The translations under genes were made by a program, and so were the position numbers. This document shows positions 36,552 through 46,179 of a stretch of DNA of 64,000 nt, one piece after another (the first letter of the stretch is position 1; every line of letters begins with the position of its first letter). The stretch covers positions 11,082 to 75,081 of the forward strand of contig CAZEER010000003.1 of NCBI GenBank assembly GCA_964511215.1, in the 5' to 3' direction. The notes beneath the pieces are model-generated. The model did no database searches. It was given only the letters and a program-made list of their open reading frames with translations, and was not told where the DNA came from. Origin of the DNA: CAZEER01 sp964511215. GTDB taxonomy: Bacteria; Fidelibacterota; Marinisomatia; Marinisomatales; UBA1611.

Positions 36552-37850
36552 TTAATCATAAAGGAAGTATTTAGAAGACTTTTTAATAAATTTCTCTATG
36601 TCTTTTTTTTCCTTAGCAAGAAAATTAAACAGGTATTTTCCTGCTTCAATTTCATCAGATGGGGTTCCATTATCCAAATAGTTTGATAGGGATTCATTAC
36701 CATAGAGTTTGTTAATTATGTTTGGGGTGAATTGAAATTTATTTTCGTAAAGGTTCTTTATCATAAAAAGGCTGTAAAGCCCCATTTCTAGAGATCTGTA
36801 TTTATATTTATCTGTTACTTCAAAAGAGCTACCGTAACATATTTTATTTTCAAATTTTGGGTTTAGCGCTTTACCAGGTATGGATTCTGGGAAGAAATTA
36901 GTAAAGTCAATTTTAACTCCATTAAGACTCAGGTTTTGTAGCCTTTCAATTAGAATTTTAGTTATCCATGGTGCACCGATTTGTTTAAATGGTTTTCTGG
37001 TTCCCCGTCCTTCACTGATATTTGTCCCTTCAATGAGACACATGCCTGGATAAATAATTGCAGTTTCTAGATCTGGGATATTTGGAGAAGGTGCAACCCA
37101 TGGTAAGCCAGTATCATCAAAAAACATTGATCTTTTCCATCCATCCATTTTTACGATGGTTATTTCTTTTGGTGTTGATGATAGCCATTTTTCATTTATT
37201 GCCATATTTGTTAGTTCGCCAACGGTCATTCCATATCTGATCGGTATGGGATAATATCCTAAAAATGATTTGAATGAAGTATCAAGTATAGGCCCTTCAA
37301 ATATTTCTCCTCCAATAGGATTTGGCCTATCTAATACCATGAACTCAATTCCGAAATCTCCAGCTGCTTCCATGGCCATACCAAGAGTTGATATGTATGT
37401 GTAAAAACGAGCACCGATATCTTGGATATCATAAATTATCAGATCAATTTCTTTTAGCATTTCAATTGTTGGTCTTCTTGTTGTTCCATATAGTGAGATT
37501 ATTTCTGGTCCAGATATATTATGATTATCATAGATGACTTTAGCTCCGGCGCTTGCTTCTCCATAAAAACCATGTTCAGGCGCAAATATTGTTTTTAAAA
37601 ATATGTTAGGGTTGCTTTGAAAAAGTTGATAGTTTTTTTGATTATTTCTTGAGATGCCTGTTTGATTTGTGATGAGTCCAATTGTTTTTCCCTTAAGGTA
37701 GCTAGGATAGTCTTCTAACAATACATCTAAACCAGTTCTGACAATATTATTTTTATCAGGCTTAATTGGGCCAAGAGTTACAATGGAATATTCGGGTTTA
37801 TGATATTTCATCCCTAGGAGACATAGGAATAATAGGATATTTAACTTCAT
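36552..37850 (-). CDS. namZ: NamZ-type exo-beta-N-acetylmuramidase (DUF1343, GH171)
   Basis: A 432-residue protein with an N-terminal signal peptide. Family features: GLDVLLEDYPSYLKGKTIGL followed by ITNQTGI, FAPEHGFYGEASAG, YDIQDIGARFYTY, DRPNPIGG and EGTNISEGRGTRKPF. The characterised member, Bacillus NamZ, removes MurNAc from the non-reducing end of glycan fragments. Its presence with NagZ-type GH3 enzymes would allow alternate release of MurNAc and GlcNAc. Convergent with the GH18 gene (2-base gap), divergent from the second symporter. Confidence 0.9.
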   Translation of the reverse strand: MKLNILLFLCLLGMKYHKPEYSIVTLGPIKPDKNNIVRTGLDVLLEDYPSYLKGKTIGLITNQTGISRNNQKNYQLFQSNPNIFLKTIFAPEHGFYGEASAGAKVIYDNHNISGPEIISLYGTTRRPTIEMLKEIDLIIYDIQDIGARFYTYISTLGMAMEAAGDFGIEFMVLDRPNPIGGEIFEGPILDTSFKSFLGYYPIPIRYGMTVGELTNMAINEKWLSSTPKEITIVKMDGWKRSMFFDDTGLPWVAPSPNIPDLETAIIYPGMCLIEGTNISEGRGTRKPFKQIGAPWITKILIERLQNLSLNGVKIDFTNFFPESIPGKALNPKFENKICYGSSFEVTDKYKYRSLEMGLYSLFMIKNLYENKFQFTPNIINKLYGNESLSNYLDNGTPSDEIEAGKYLFNFLAKEKKDIEKFIKKSSKYFLYD

Positions 37851-38067
37851 AAATTTAGTTTATTTGTATTATTTACATGATAGTCTGTATAGCTAGACCC
37901 AATCCATATTGCTAATATAATAAGTTCAAAAATATTGATTGAAGAAAATTATGGTTTTAGTATAATTAAAGCAAAAATATATAAAAAACGTATTTTGCGA
38001 TACTCTGGAAATATAGAATGAATTTTCTAAAATAATTATTAATTAATAACAAAATAGGAGTTTAATT

Positions 38068-39639
38068 ATTCATTGGATTGATAATTTAATTATTTTCCTT
38101 TTTTTATCAGGTCTCATTGGGTTTGGATGGGTTCAAGGACTGCATAATAAGACTACATCAGATTATTTTCTAGGAAATAAAAAACTTCCATGGGTTACAG
38201 TCATGTTATCAATTGTAGCCACGGAAACATCAGTACTAACTTTTATCAGTATTCCAGGTATTGCATATCGTGGGAATTGGATTTTTATCCAGCTTGCCTT
38301 TGGCTATATCTTTGGAAGAATTTTGGTGAGCATTTTTCTTCTCCCAAAATATTTCTCGTCCGGGATTGTGTCCATTTATGAGATATTAGGTGAAAAATTT
38401 GGTAAGAATATGCAGAAAATTGCATCAGGTGTATTCCTGACAACTCGCATTCTTGCAGATGGTATTAGATTTTTAGCGACAGCAGTTATAATTCAAGTTA
38501 TTACTGGTTGGTCTTTGCCGGTTTCAGTATTACTTATTGGTATTATTACGTTAATATATTCAGCACAGGGTGGAATAAAGACTATTATATGGGTGGATAG
38601 TATTCAATTTGTATTATACCTTGCTGGGGGGATCATCTCTATCTTATATATATTATATAACTCGGATGAAACTTTTCATAATATTTTTTTCAGTTTAAGT
38701 GATGCTGGAAAGATGAGGATTTTTGGCCTAAATGGTCATCCTCTTACAGAACCATATTTTCTTATAAGTGCTTTTGTTGGAGGTACGTTCTTATCTTTAT
38801 CATCGCATGGTGCGGATTATATGATGGTGCAACGTGTACTTACGACAAAAGAACTAAGATCAGGTCAAAAAGCGATGATAGGTAGTGGAATTTTTGTAAT
38901 GATTCAGTTTGGGATTTTTCTTTTAGCAGGTTCACTAATATTCTATTATTTTGATGGTACCCCATTACAAAAAGATAGGGAATTCACTTCGTTTATTGTG
39001 AACCATTTACCGATAGGATTGAGAGGGTTTTTGCTTGCAGGAATATTGTCAGCTGCCATGTCTACACTAAGTTCATCTATTAATTCTCTTTCATCTTCAA
39101 CCATAATTGACTGGTTTGGAGCACATTCTTCATTAAATCTATCAAGATTGGTTAGCCTGTTTTGGTCGATAATTTTGATTAGTATCGCACTCCTTTTTAA
39201 TGAAAGTGATTCAGCCATAGTTATTGTAGGTCTGCAAATTGCATCATTTACCTATGGAGGTCTACTTGGTTTATTTTTATTGAGTAAGAGTAACAGAAAA
39301 TTCCATTCAAGTAGTTTAATTATTGGATTAATTTCAAGTTTTTTAATTGTATTTTACTTGAAGCATCTGGGCCTAGCCTGGACTTGGTTTATAATGATTT
39401 CAGTCATGACGAATGTTTCAATGGCATTTTTAGCTGAAGCATTTATTAAACCAAGTGACACAAAGATGATTGCGTTACTGGTAATCATAATCAGTATTTC
39501 TTTACTTTATTCTTCTTTTTTAAAACCTATTATACAATCAACTCAAAGATTTTTTGATAATCATAATTCTAACAGATTAATACAATCAGTCGCATATGAT
39601 TTTTTGAATGGGAAAGAGAAAGAAGACAGATCTAATTAA
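38068..39639 (+). CDS. Sodium:solute symporter (SSS family), probable ATT start
   Basis: A roughly 523-residue SSS transporter. The first ATG (38203) would delete the conserved beginning, but the frame is open back to 38050 and encodes IHWIDNLIIFLFLSGLIGFG, then TTSDYFLGNKKLPWVTVMLS and IVATETS, exactly the usual SSS N-terminus. A perfect AGGAG lies at 38056-38060, and no ATG, GTG or TTG fits it; ATT at 38065 or 38068 does, so an ATT start is proposed. Sodium-site region GILSAAMSTLSSSINSL is present. It lies between namZ and the murein peptidases, so it is a candidate importer for MurNAc or GlcNAc. Confidence 0.8.
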   Translation: MHWIDNLIIFLFLSGLIGFGWVQGLHNKTTSDYFLGNKKLPWVTVMLSIVATETSVLTFISIPGIAYRGNWIFIQLAFGYIFGRILVSIFLLPKYFSSGIVSIYEILGEKFGKNMQKIASGVFLTTRILADGIRFLATAVIIQVITGWSLPVSVLLIGIITLIYSAQGGIKTIIWVDSIQFVLYLAGGIISILYILYNSDETFHNIFFSLSDAGKMRIFGLNGHPLTEPYFLISAFVGGTFLSLSSHGADYMMVQRVLTTKELRSGQKAMIGSGIFVMIQFGIFLLAGSLIFYYFDGTPLQKDREFTSFIVNHLPIGLRGFLLAGILSAAMSTLSSSINSLSSSTIIDWFGAHSSLNLSRLVSLFWSIILISIALLFNESDSAIVIVGLQIASFTYGGLLGLFLLSKSNRKFHSSSLIIGLISSFLIVFYLKHLGLAWTWFIMISVMTNVSMAFLAEAFIKPSDTKMIALLVIIISISLLYSSFLKPIIQSTQRFFDNHNSNRLIQSVAYDFLNGKEKEDRSN

Positions 39640-39658
39640 AACTCCTTGGATTCTAGGG

Positions 39659-40804
39659 TTAAATTATCCTTTTTACGAAAAGGAATGTCTCCAGCCTTTT
39701 TGGGGCAAAATTAACTAAATTTTTATCTAAAGAATTTTCTTTTACCATGCCCCCTTGATGGATAAACTCTTTTCCACCAGTACTTATACCAACATGTGTT
39801 ACTCTATTATTTTCCCCAAAAAAAAGTAAATCCCCAGGGCGAATATTTTCCCAATTTTTATCAGGGGTTATATCAATTCCTTCTAATGCCTGTTGTCTAG
39901 CATCACGTGGCAATTGTATACCATTTGATTTGAATACTATTTGGGTAAACCCTGAGCAATCATTCCCTTTAGAAGAATTGCCACCCCATAAATAAGGCAC
40001 TCCGGTCATTTTATAAGCGTCCCTAAGGATACTATCTGGGACTGCTAATTTCTCCGGTCTACTAATTATAGGTTTTAAAATATTTTTTGTAACATAACCA
40101 GATCTACCATCGGGGAGCAAAATAGATACCCAATCTTTATTTTTAATATTACCAATTAATATATTATTAAGTACAGCATCAGTAATAGGTTGGCTTGTAT
40201 TATTAGGTAATGAAAATATAGTAGTTTGTAATGTGTTAATAGTGTAGTTAGCATTTTTTACCCAATTATTTTTTAAAACTGAGTCACATATAAACAATCC
40301 AGTTTCATTAATCCACCCCACATAATTATAGTGTGTTTGAGATAAATACCAACCAGTTTTGTAACGAAGCAACCTAATAATATTCCCCATTGTAGTCTGA
40401 TCTACCATTTGACTAGAGTGACTTGGCTTTTCTCGCAAAGGTGTAACGCTTACATTAACAATTGCATAATTATTATTGCCTAGTGTAGGGTCAGGTAGCA
40501 TCATAAAATTATTAGTGAATTTTTTTGACCTAAACAGTGAGTCACTCATTTCCATCAATTTTGTAAAAGCAATAGCATTAGTGGTGGCACCTTCTATGAC
40601 CCATTGATTATCTATTTTTTTTAGGCTTGGTGAAAAGACAGAGAGTGATTTGTCAGTAATATATTGTTTACTTATTTCTGAGACCCTTCTATCAAAATCA
40701 GAAATAATTTTCTTTTTATCAGAACAATCAGATACTAAAAATAACAGGAATAAGTAAAACAAAAAGCTGAAGATTTTTTTCATTAATTTTTTTCTTCTAA
40801 TCAT
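39659..40804 (-). CDS. NlpC/P60 endopeptidase lipoprotein with SH3-like domains
   Basis: A 381-residue lipoprotein (lipid Cys27 in VSDCSDKK; an alternative ATG at 40783 gives a more usual leader). Two SH3b-like wall-binding modules (about 110-170 and 185-250) precede the NlpC/P60 domain, with catalytic Cys283 (GNDCSGF), His in VTHVGIS and a later His/Asn region. This layout matches YkfC-like gamma-D-glutamyl-diamino-acid endopeptidases. It trims stem peptides and overlaps the DD-peptidase gene by 8 bases. Confidence 0.88.
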   Translation of the reverse strand: MIRRKKLMKKIFSFLFYLFLLFLVSDCSDKKKIISDFDRRVSEISKQYITDKSLSVFSPSLKKIDNQWVIEGATTNAIAFTKLMEMSDSLFRSKKFTNNFMMLPDPTLGNNNYAIVNVSVTPLREKPSHSSQMVDQTTMGNIIRLLRYKTGWYLSQTHYNYVGWINETGLFICDSVLKNNWVKNANYTINTLQTTIFSLPNNTSQPITDAVLNNILIGNIKNKDWVSILLPDGRSGYVTKNILKPIISRPEKLAVPDSILRDAYKMTGVPYLWGGNSSKGNDCSGFTQIVFKSNGIQLPRDARQQALEGIDITPDKNWENIRPGDLLFFGENNRVTHVGISTGGKEFIHQGGMVKENSLDKNLVNFAPKRLETFLFVKRII

Positions 40805-42197
40805 GAATAATATTTTGGACTATTTCATTTTGTATATGCTGATAAGGCTCAGAATCTCCAACAAAACCATTAATTAAGATAGAGAAAGCAACAGGTCCAT
40901 ATTTTGGTGAAAAAATATATCCTGATAAATTATTAACACCAGATAAACCGCCGGTTTTTGCTCTGATCATTGCTCCTTCTTTTACCAGCCTATTCTCAAG
41001 AGTTCCATTTTCCCATCCTCCTCCTGGTAGGACAGAAATAAAATCATCTCTATGTTTACTGCTATACATCTTAATTAATAATGAGGTCAAGTGATCGGCA
41101 CTTGTGAGATTATATCTTGATAGTCCTGAGCCATCTGCTAATCGTATCATGGATGTATCTATTCCAATAGAATCAGATAAGAATGATTTAACACGGTTTA
41201 TACCATTCTGCCAATTCCCTTGACTTTGATTAGTAATACCTATTGTTTTAATAAATAGCTCTGCTTTTAGATTGTCACTCTCGTTCATTAAATCTGCAGT
41301 TGAAAAAATGATGGGATTTGAATTATGATACGCAAGAGTGTCGAAGTCTTTTTTTAATGTACCCTTAACCAAATTTTTTACTTTAACACCATAGTTGTTC
41401 AGAGACTCTCTGAAGATCGTGCCTGTGAATAAAGTAGGGTCATAGATATTCCGTCTGAGTGTATCACATTTTTTTTTATAAAATATTTCACCACTTATTT
41501 TAAAATGATTTGTTCTTGCGACCCAATCACGATCTATTTTTAGTTTTTCTAGTTCAATATTATTTGTAACAGTAAGGGAGTGGTTAGATAATGATATATA
41601 TTCAGTATATGGGAAATAATTAATATTAGCAGGTTTTCCTGGAATATCTGGGGAAATATAAAAATCTATGCAATTATCATTAACAGTTAGTGCTCCAACT
41701 GGAGCAGCATACCACCATGCTCCTTCATCCCACATCCATCCCTTACCAAAATATAATGAGTCCATAGAAGTTGCATCTAAAAATAATGTGTCAACTGTTT
41801 TTAAAAATGTGGATGTTATCTTTGCAAGAGAATCTAATTGATCCACAGTGAGATCAGGGTCACCATGTCCCTGTAGTATTATATTGTTTTTATCTCGTAA
41901 GATATTTGTTGTAAACATATAATCCTTTCCTAAATAATCTAAAGCAGCTGCGCTGGTATACAACTTATTGTTACTCGCAGGGATTAATAACTTTTTACTA
42001 TTCAATTCATATAATATTTTTCCGTTAGTCAATGAAATTATTTTTACACCTATTAGAAAATCTTGGTTAGAATCAATGATTATTTGATTCAATTTTTTTT
42101 TTAAAGAAGAGACTCCTTGATTTGTTAATAAAGAGGGATGTGGAGTACAGGATAAAAGATAAAAAGTTGTTAAAAAACAAATAGTGTTAAATCTCAT
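40797..42197 (-). CDS. dacB: D-alanyl-D-alanine carboxypeptidase/endopeptidase (PBP4/DacB type) lipoprotein
   Basis: About 466 residues from ATG 42197, chosen because it gives a clean lipoprotein leader (MRFNTICFLTTFYLLSC); the frame extends to 42233 but only inside the neighbouring gene. Active-site motifs of S13 peptidases: SNNK (Ser75, Lys78), a middle SxN-type segment (DGSGLSRYN) and KTGGLSG near 414. It removes terminal D-Ala or cuts crosslinks, preparing muropeptides for further breakdown. Overlaps both neighbouring genes, so it is part of a three-gene unit with the amidotransferase and NlpC/P60 genes. Confidence 0.9.
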   Translation of the reverse strand: MRFNTICFLTTFYLLSCTPHPSLLTNQGVSSLKKKLNQIIIDSNQDFLIGVKIISLTNGKILYELNSKKLLIPASNNKLYTSAAALDYLGKDYMFTTNILRDKNNIILQGHGDPDLTVDQLDSLAKITSTFLKTVDTLFLDATSMDSLYFGKGWMWDEGAWWYAAPVGALTVNDNCIDFYISPDIPGKPANINYFPYTEYISLSNHSLTVTNNIELEKLKIDRDWVARTNHFKISGEIFYKKKCDTLRRNIYDPTLFTGTIFRESLNNYGVKVKNLVKGTLKKDFDTLAYHNSNPIIFSTADLMNESDNLKAELFIKTIGITNQSQGNWQNGINRVKSFLSDSIGIDTSMIRLADGSGLSRYNLTSADHLTSLLIKMYSSKHRDDFISVLPGGGWENGTLENRLVKEGAMIRAKTGGLSGVNNLSGYIFSPKYGPVAFSILINGFVGDSEPYQHIQNEIVQNIIHD

Positions 42198-42855
42198 GAG
42201 AACCATCTTGTACTTTATTAAGAAATGACTCAAGTAATAACACGCTTAGAGATTGTGTCTTACTAAATTGTTTTTCACTTACCCCAATTCTTTGGGCAAA
42301 TGTTTTTGAAGCTTCAATATGTGGTTGAAAACCCCAAATTGGAAGATGCTTGTGTACTATTGCCTCAATTTTCACCATCGAACTTGTTGCAAATACATCA
42401 AAGTTCTCAGGACATTTAGTGACACCTTCTTGGTGAGAATAAATTAAATAATCCTCCTGCGTATTATTTAGCCGGTTATTTTCTAAAATTTTTATTCTTC
42501 TAATTCCTCTTTTTTTAGTAGTATTCCATAGATAATCGACTGTTCCTCCAAAAAGGTGTGCCAGAAATTGATGACCAAAACAGATCCCAAGAATTGGGAT
42601 TCTATTTTTAATGCCTATTTCTATTATCTCCTTGATATTATTCAGCCAATGAAAGGAATCGTGGACCGAAGCAGCACTACCCATAAGAATTATACCGCAA
42701 GCATTGTTAATATGCTTTTTCATGGAATTCGGCGAATGTATTTTGGGTAAATGATAGGTAGTATTTATATTGCAGCGCAGTGAAATTTCATTGTAAGATT
42801 CTATTTCAGGAGTCTTTATTGCAGGGTCAATGACCATTAAGTTTTGAAAACTCAT
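42187..42855 (-). CDS. Class I glutamine amidotransferase-like protein
   Basis: A 222-residue cytoplasmic GATase1 domain. The nucleophile elbow GICFGHQFLA and the C-terminal GFQPHIEAS supply Cys, His and Glu of the triad. Similar stand-alone proteins are annotated as GMP-synthase-like amidotransferases or gamma-glutamyl hydrolases; the true substrate is unclear. The stop overlaps dacB, placing it in an operon with periplasmic murein peptidases, so a role with gamma-D-Glu-containing peptides is a guess only. Confidence 0.78.
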   Translation of the reverse strand: MSFQNLMVIDPAIKTPEIESYNEISLRCNINTTYHLPKIHSPNSMKKHINNACGIILMGSAASVHDSFHWLNNIKEIIEIGIKNRIPILGICFGHQFLAHLFGGTVDYLWNTTKKRGIRRIKILENNRLNNTQEDYLIYSHQEGVTKCPENFDVFATSSMVKIEAIVHKHLPIWGFQPHIEASKTFAQRIGVSEKQFSKTQSLSVLLLESFLNKVQDGSHEI

Positions 42856-42987
42856 TAACTATTATAGTAATAGTTTTTTAAAAATGACAATTAGAAATAT
42901 TTTTTTGTTCAAAGTATCCTTTATGAATAAAATTGTGGAATTTGCATCTGATTGAATGTGATATTATATATAAATTAGGGTATTTAA

Positions 42988-43833
42988 TTGATCAAATACT
43001 TCGTGCATTTTAAAATTTTTGCTATTCTATTATTTGCTTTTGGTTCTTGTGCTGACCGTGGACCTTATGATTGGATTGAGTCTCTCCCAGCTCCTTGGAC
43101 CTTGTCAAATTATCAACTAGATTCATATCTACCACAATTCCATAAAAAGTACCCTGATTATTATGATCGGTTAATAGCTCTTAACCTATGGCGTGTAGGT
43201 ACTCCTTATGGATTATTTTGTCTTGGTGAAGAGCAGGGTATAGATCTCGACCCAATCATTAGAATTGATAGTTCAGATTGTACGGTACATGTTTTAACGA
43301 CTATTGCGTTGGCAGAAAGTCAAACATGGCAAGGTGCAAGAGATGCGATGATTGACATCCACTATAAGCCGGATCTCAATGGTATTAAAAAACCTACTTA
43401 TAAATCTCGCTGGCATTTTACATCTGATCGTTTATTAAATAATCCCCGCACAGTTGATATAACCTCGATTATTGCATCACCAGAAGACGTTGATACAATC
43501 AATATTATATTAAATAAAAAAATCGATGGTTCTCAGTTTTTGAAACTTGGTTGGACATCAAAACTATCAACTTACTTTATCCCTATCCAAAATATAGGGG
43601 AGCATTTATTATCACAACTCCCTGTTATTTGTGGGATTGCTTTTGTTAAAAAAAACTATTTTAAAAATGGTATTGTTATTGCTCATGAAGGATATGTTAT
43701 TAATAGAAGGAATCTAATCCATGCTTCATCAGTAGAAAACAAGACAGTCAATGTTAACTTATTGTCATATATTGGGAATGTTAGTAAACCTCGTTTTGAT
43801 GGAGTGATGTTTTACGAGATCAGGAAAATTTGA
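42988..43833 (+). CDS. DUF1460 N-acetylmuramoyl-L-alanine amidase-like lipoprotein
   Basis: A 281-residue lipoprotein (FAFGSCAD, Cys21) with a TTG start at 42988 and AGGG upstream. The DUF1460 fold (NlpC/P60-related, described in Bacteroides as amidase-like) shows the catalytic Cys in RIDSSDCTVHV and the segment TSKWHF-like YKSRWHFTSDRLL, with a later His. It would separate stem peptide from MurNAc in the periplasm. It sits 3 bases before the NagB/PIG-L gene and is divergent from the peptidase unit. Confidence 0.85.
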   Translation: MIKYFVHFKIFAILLFAFGSCADRGPYDWIESLPAPWTLSNYQLDSYLPQFHKKYPDYYDRLIALNLWRVGTPYGLFCLGEEQGIDLDPIIRIDSSDCTVHVLTTIALAESQTWQGARDAMIDIHYKPDLNGIKKPTYKSRWHFTSDRLLNNPRTVDITSIIASPEDVDTINIILNKKIDGSQFLKLGWTSKLSTYFIPIQNIGEHLLSQLPVICGIAFVKKNYFKNGIVIAHEGYVINRRNLIHASSVENKTVNVNLLSYIGNVSKPRFDGVMFYEIRKI

Positions 43834-43836
43834 AAA

Positions 43837-46179
43837 ATGGTTAATAAAAATCTATCCCAAGTAGAATCTTATTTCACAGATAATAATAAGATATTAAAAC
43901 AACTTACAAATATTCCATATCTAGTTGTTGATAATTTTCCAGATTTAGGTTTAATTACATCTCTTCGATTTCTAGAATGGATCTTAGAAAATCCCCATGG
44001 TGTTATTAGTCTTCCGACTGGTAAAACTCCAGAATATTTTATTAAATGGACTCACTATTTTCTAAATAATTGGGATGTTGATAATGTAAAATCCATTCGA
44101 CTGAAATATGGTCTAGACTGTAACAAAAGACCAGACTTATCAAAATTACAATTTGTCCAAATTGATGAGTTTTATCCTCTTAACCCTGCGCAGCATAACA
44201 GTTTTTATAATTATGTAAGCAAATATTATCTTGAAGGGTTTGGGATTTCCCCTAATAAATCATTATTAATTAATTCAGATTCTATAAAACTTTATAAAGA
44301 TAAACATTGGAGTTCAATTTTCCCAGATGGAATCATCGATCTGAATTTGCGTTACAGGGATGCCAAAACTGACGCTGAAAAAATGCAAAAAGAATCGATC
44401 TATATTATAGATCAATGGTGTAATCAATATGAAGAAAAAATAAGGAATATGGGAGGGATTGGGTTTTTTCTAGGCGGTATTGGTCCAGATGGGCACATTG
44501 CTTTTAATATCAGAGGTTCAGATCATAATTCAACAACTCGGTTGATGAAAACGAATTTTGAGACACAGGCCGCAGCTGCCGTGGATTTGGGAGGGATTGA
44601 AATTAGTAAAAATCGTTTGGTTATAACTATTGGGCTGGGAACAATAACTTATAATGAAAATGCTACGGTTATTATTATTGCTGCAGGAGAAGCTAAATCA
44701 GCTATAGTCAAGGAATCACTTGAATCTCAACAAGATATAAAATATCCTGCAACTGTTCTTCAAAAACTTGAAAATAGCAGATTTTATATAACTATAGGTG
44801 CATCAAAAATGCTTAAGGATAGTCAAGATCATTATTGGAAAAAAAATCCTTGGAATTCGGAAAAGAAACAGAGAGCATTATTAAAGCTTTCTAAGAGAAA
44901 GAACATTTTTGGTAAAAAACTTCAGTTGCATGATCTACAAAAAGATGAAATTTTTAAAAATATGAATGGGATAAATGAAAAAACAGTTGATGAAATTATC
45001 CAAAATATTGATAAAAAAGTCCAACAAGGAATCAAGATTGAAAAAGATGAAACATATTATCACACGGGTCCCCATCATGATGATATTATGCTTGGGATGA
45101 TGCCTCACATTATACATTTGATTAGGGAACCAAGTAATAGGCATATTTTTGCAAATATGACTTCTGGATTTACATCGGTAACTAATAGTTTTTTAAATAA
45201 AGTGATTAAAACTACTTTGGATTTTCTTGAAAAAGGGAAAATTCAGATGATAGACTATCTAGATTTTTTTTCAGATGGTTATAAGTTTAAATGGGATAAG
45301 GACGTATACCATTACCTTGACAGAATTGCCGATAATGATTTAAGTGGCCAATTGAGAGGTTTATCACATAGGGTTGTACGCTCAATAGTAAAAATTTATA
45401 ATGTCCAAAATAAAAACCAATTAATCGAGCAATTAACAAGAGTGGTTAATGAATTAAATGATTATTACGATGGAGAAAAAAATTCACCAGCAATCCAACG
45501 GTTAAAAGGAATGATCCGAGAATTTGAAGAAGAGTTAGTCTGGGCAAACTATGGTGTACGTGTAAAAGATGTACATCATCTAAGGCTTGGATTTTATAAG
45601 GGTGATATTTTTACAGAACAGCCTCAGCAGAAGAGAGATGTAACACCCATACTAGAACAATTAAGAGAATTTAAACCAACTGTTATTTCACTTGCACTTG
45701 ATCCTGAAGGAAGTGGCCCTGATACACATTACAAGGTTTTGCAGGCTATTGCAGAAGCAGTTCGAAGATGGAACAAAGATTCTGATTTATCAAATTTAAG
45801 AATTTGGGGCTATAGAAACGTTTGGTATAGGTTTGATATGTCAGAGGCAGATTTAATTATTCCTGTGACACTTAATTCTATGGCAATTATGAATTCTACT
45901 TTTATGAATTGTTATTTGAGTCAAAAAGATGCTTCATTCCCCAGCTATGAGTATGATGGCCCTTTTTCTAAACTCACTCAAAAAATATGGGTTGAACAGC
46001 ACAGAGATTTACAACTGATTTTTGGCCGAGATTATTGGTATCAAAATAAAAATCCACATTTAAGAGCAGTGCATGGAGCATTATATTTAAAACAATTTGG
46101 TGTAGAAGATTTTTTGAAGTTAGCTAGGCGAATTGAGGATTCCACAGAAGGATCAAATATTCTAAAAGAATCATTTTAA
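43837..46179 (+). CDS. NagB-like glucosamine-6-phosphate deaminase fused to PIG-L deacetylase domain
   Basis: A 780-residue cytoplasmic protein. The N-terminal half is NagB-like: SLPTGKTPEYF, FVQIDEFYPL with the catalytic Asp, and GIGPDGHIAFNIRGS with the His near residue 220. From about 400, YYHTGPHHDDIMLGMMPHI is the metal-binding start of a PIG-L (LmbE-like) deacetylase domain, with a later His in DPEGSGPDTHYK. NagB turns glucosamine-6-P into fructose-6-P and ammonia; a deacetylase in the same chain could remove the acetyl group first, replacing NagA. Similar long NagB proteins occur in Bacteroidetes. It is the logical end of the salvage route. Overlaps the convergent cytochrome gene by 4 bases. 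Confidence 0.88.
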   Translation: MVNKNLSQVESYFTDNNKILKQLTNIPYLVVDNFPDLGLITSLRFLEWILENPHGVISLPTGKTPEYFIKWTHYFLNNWDVDNVKSIRLKYGLDCNKRPDLSKLQFVQIDEFYPLNPAQHNSFYNYVSKYYLEGFGISPNKSLLINSDSIKLYKDKHWSSIFPDGIIDLNLRYRDAKTDAEKMQKESIYIIDQWCNQYEEKIRNMGGIGFFLGGIGPDGHIAFNIRGSDHNSTTRLMKTNFETQAAAAVDLGGIEISKNRLVITIGLGTITYNENATVIIIAAGEAKSAIVKESLESQQDIKYPATVLQKLENSRFYITIGASKMLKDSQDHYWKKNPWNSEKKQRALLKLSKRKNIFGKKLQLHDLQKDEIFKNMNGINEKTVDEIIQNIDKKVQQGIKIEKDETYYHTGPHHDDIMLGMMPHIIHLIREPSNRHIFANMTSGFTSVTNSFLNKVIKTTLDFLEKGKIQMIDYLDFFSDGYKFKWDKDVYHYLDRIADNDLSGQLRGLSHRVVRSIVKIYNVQNKNQLIEQLTRVVNELNDYYDGEKNSPAIQRLKGMIREFEEELVWANYGVRVKDVHHLRLGFYKGDIFTEQPQQKRDVTPILEQLREFKPTVISLALDPEGSGPDTHYKVLQAIAEAVRRWNKDSDLSNLRIWGYRNVWYRFDMSEADLIIPVTLNSMAIMNSTFMNCYLSQKDASFPSYEYDGPFSKLTQKIWVEQHRDLQLIFGRDYWYQNKNPHLRAVHGALYLKQFGVEDFLKLARRIEDSTEGSNILKESF

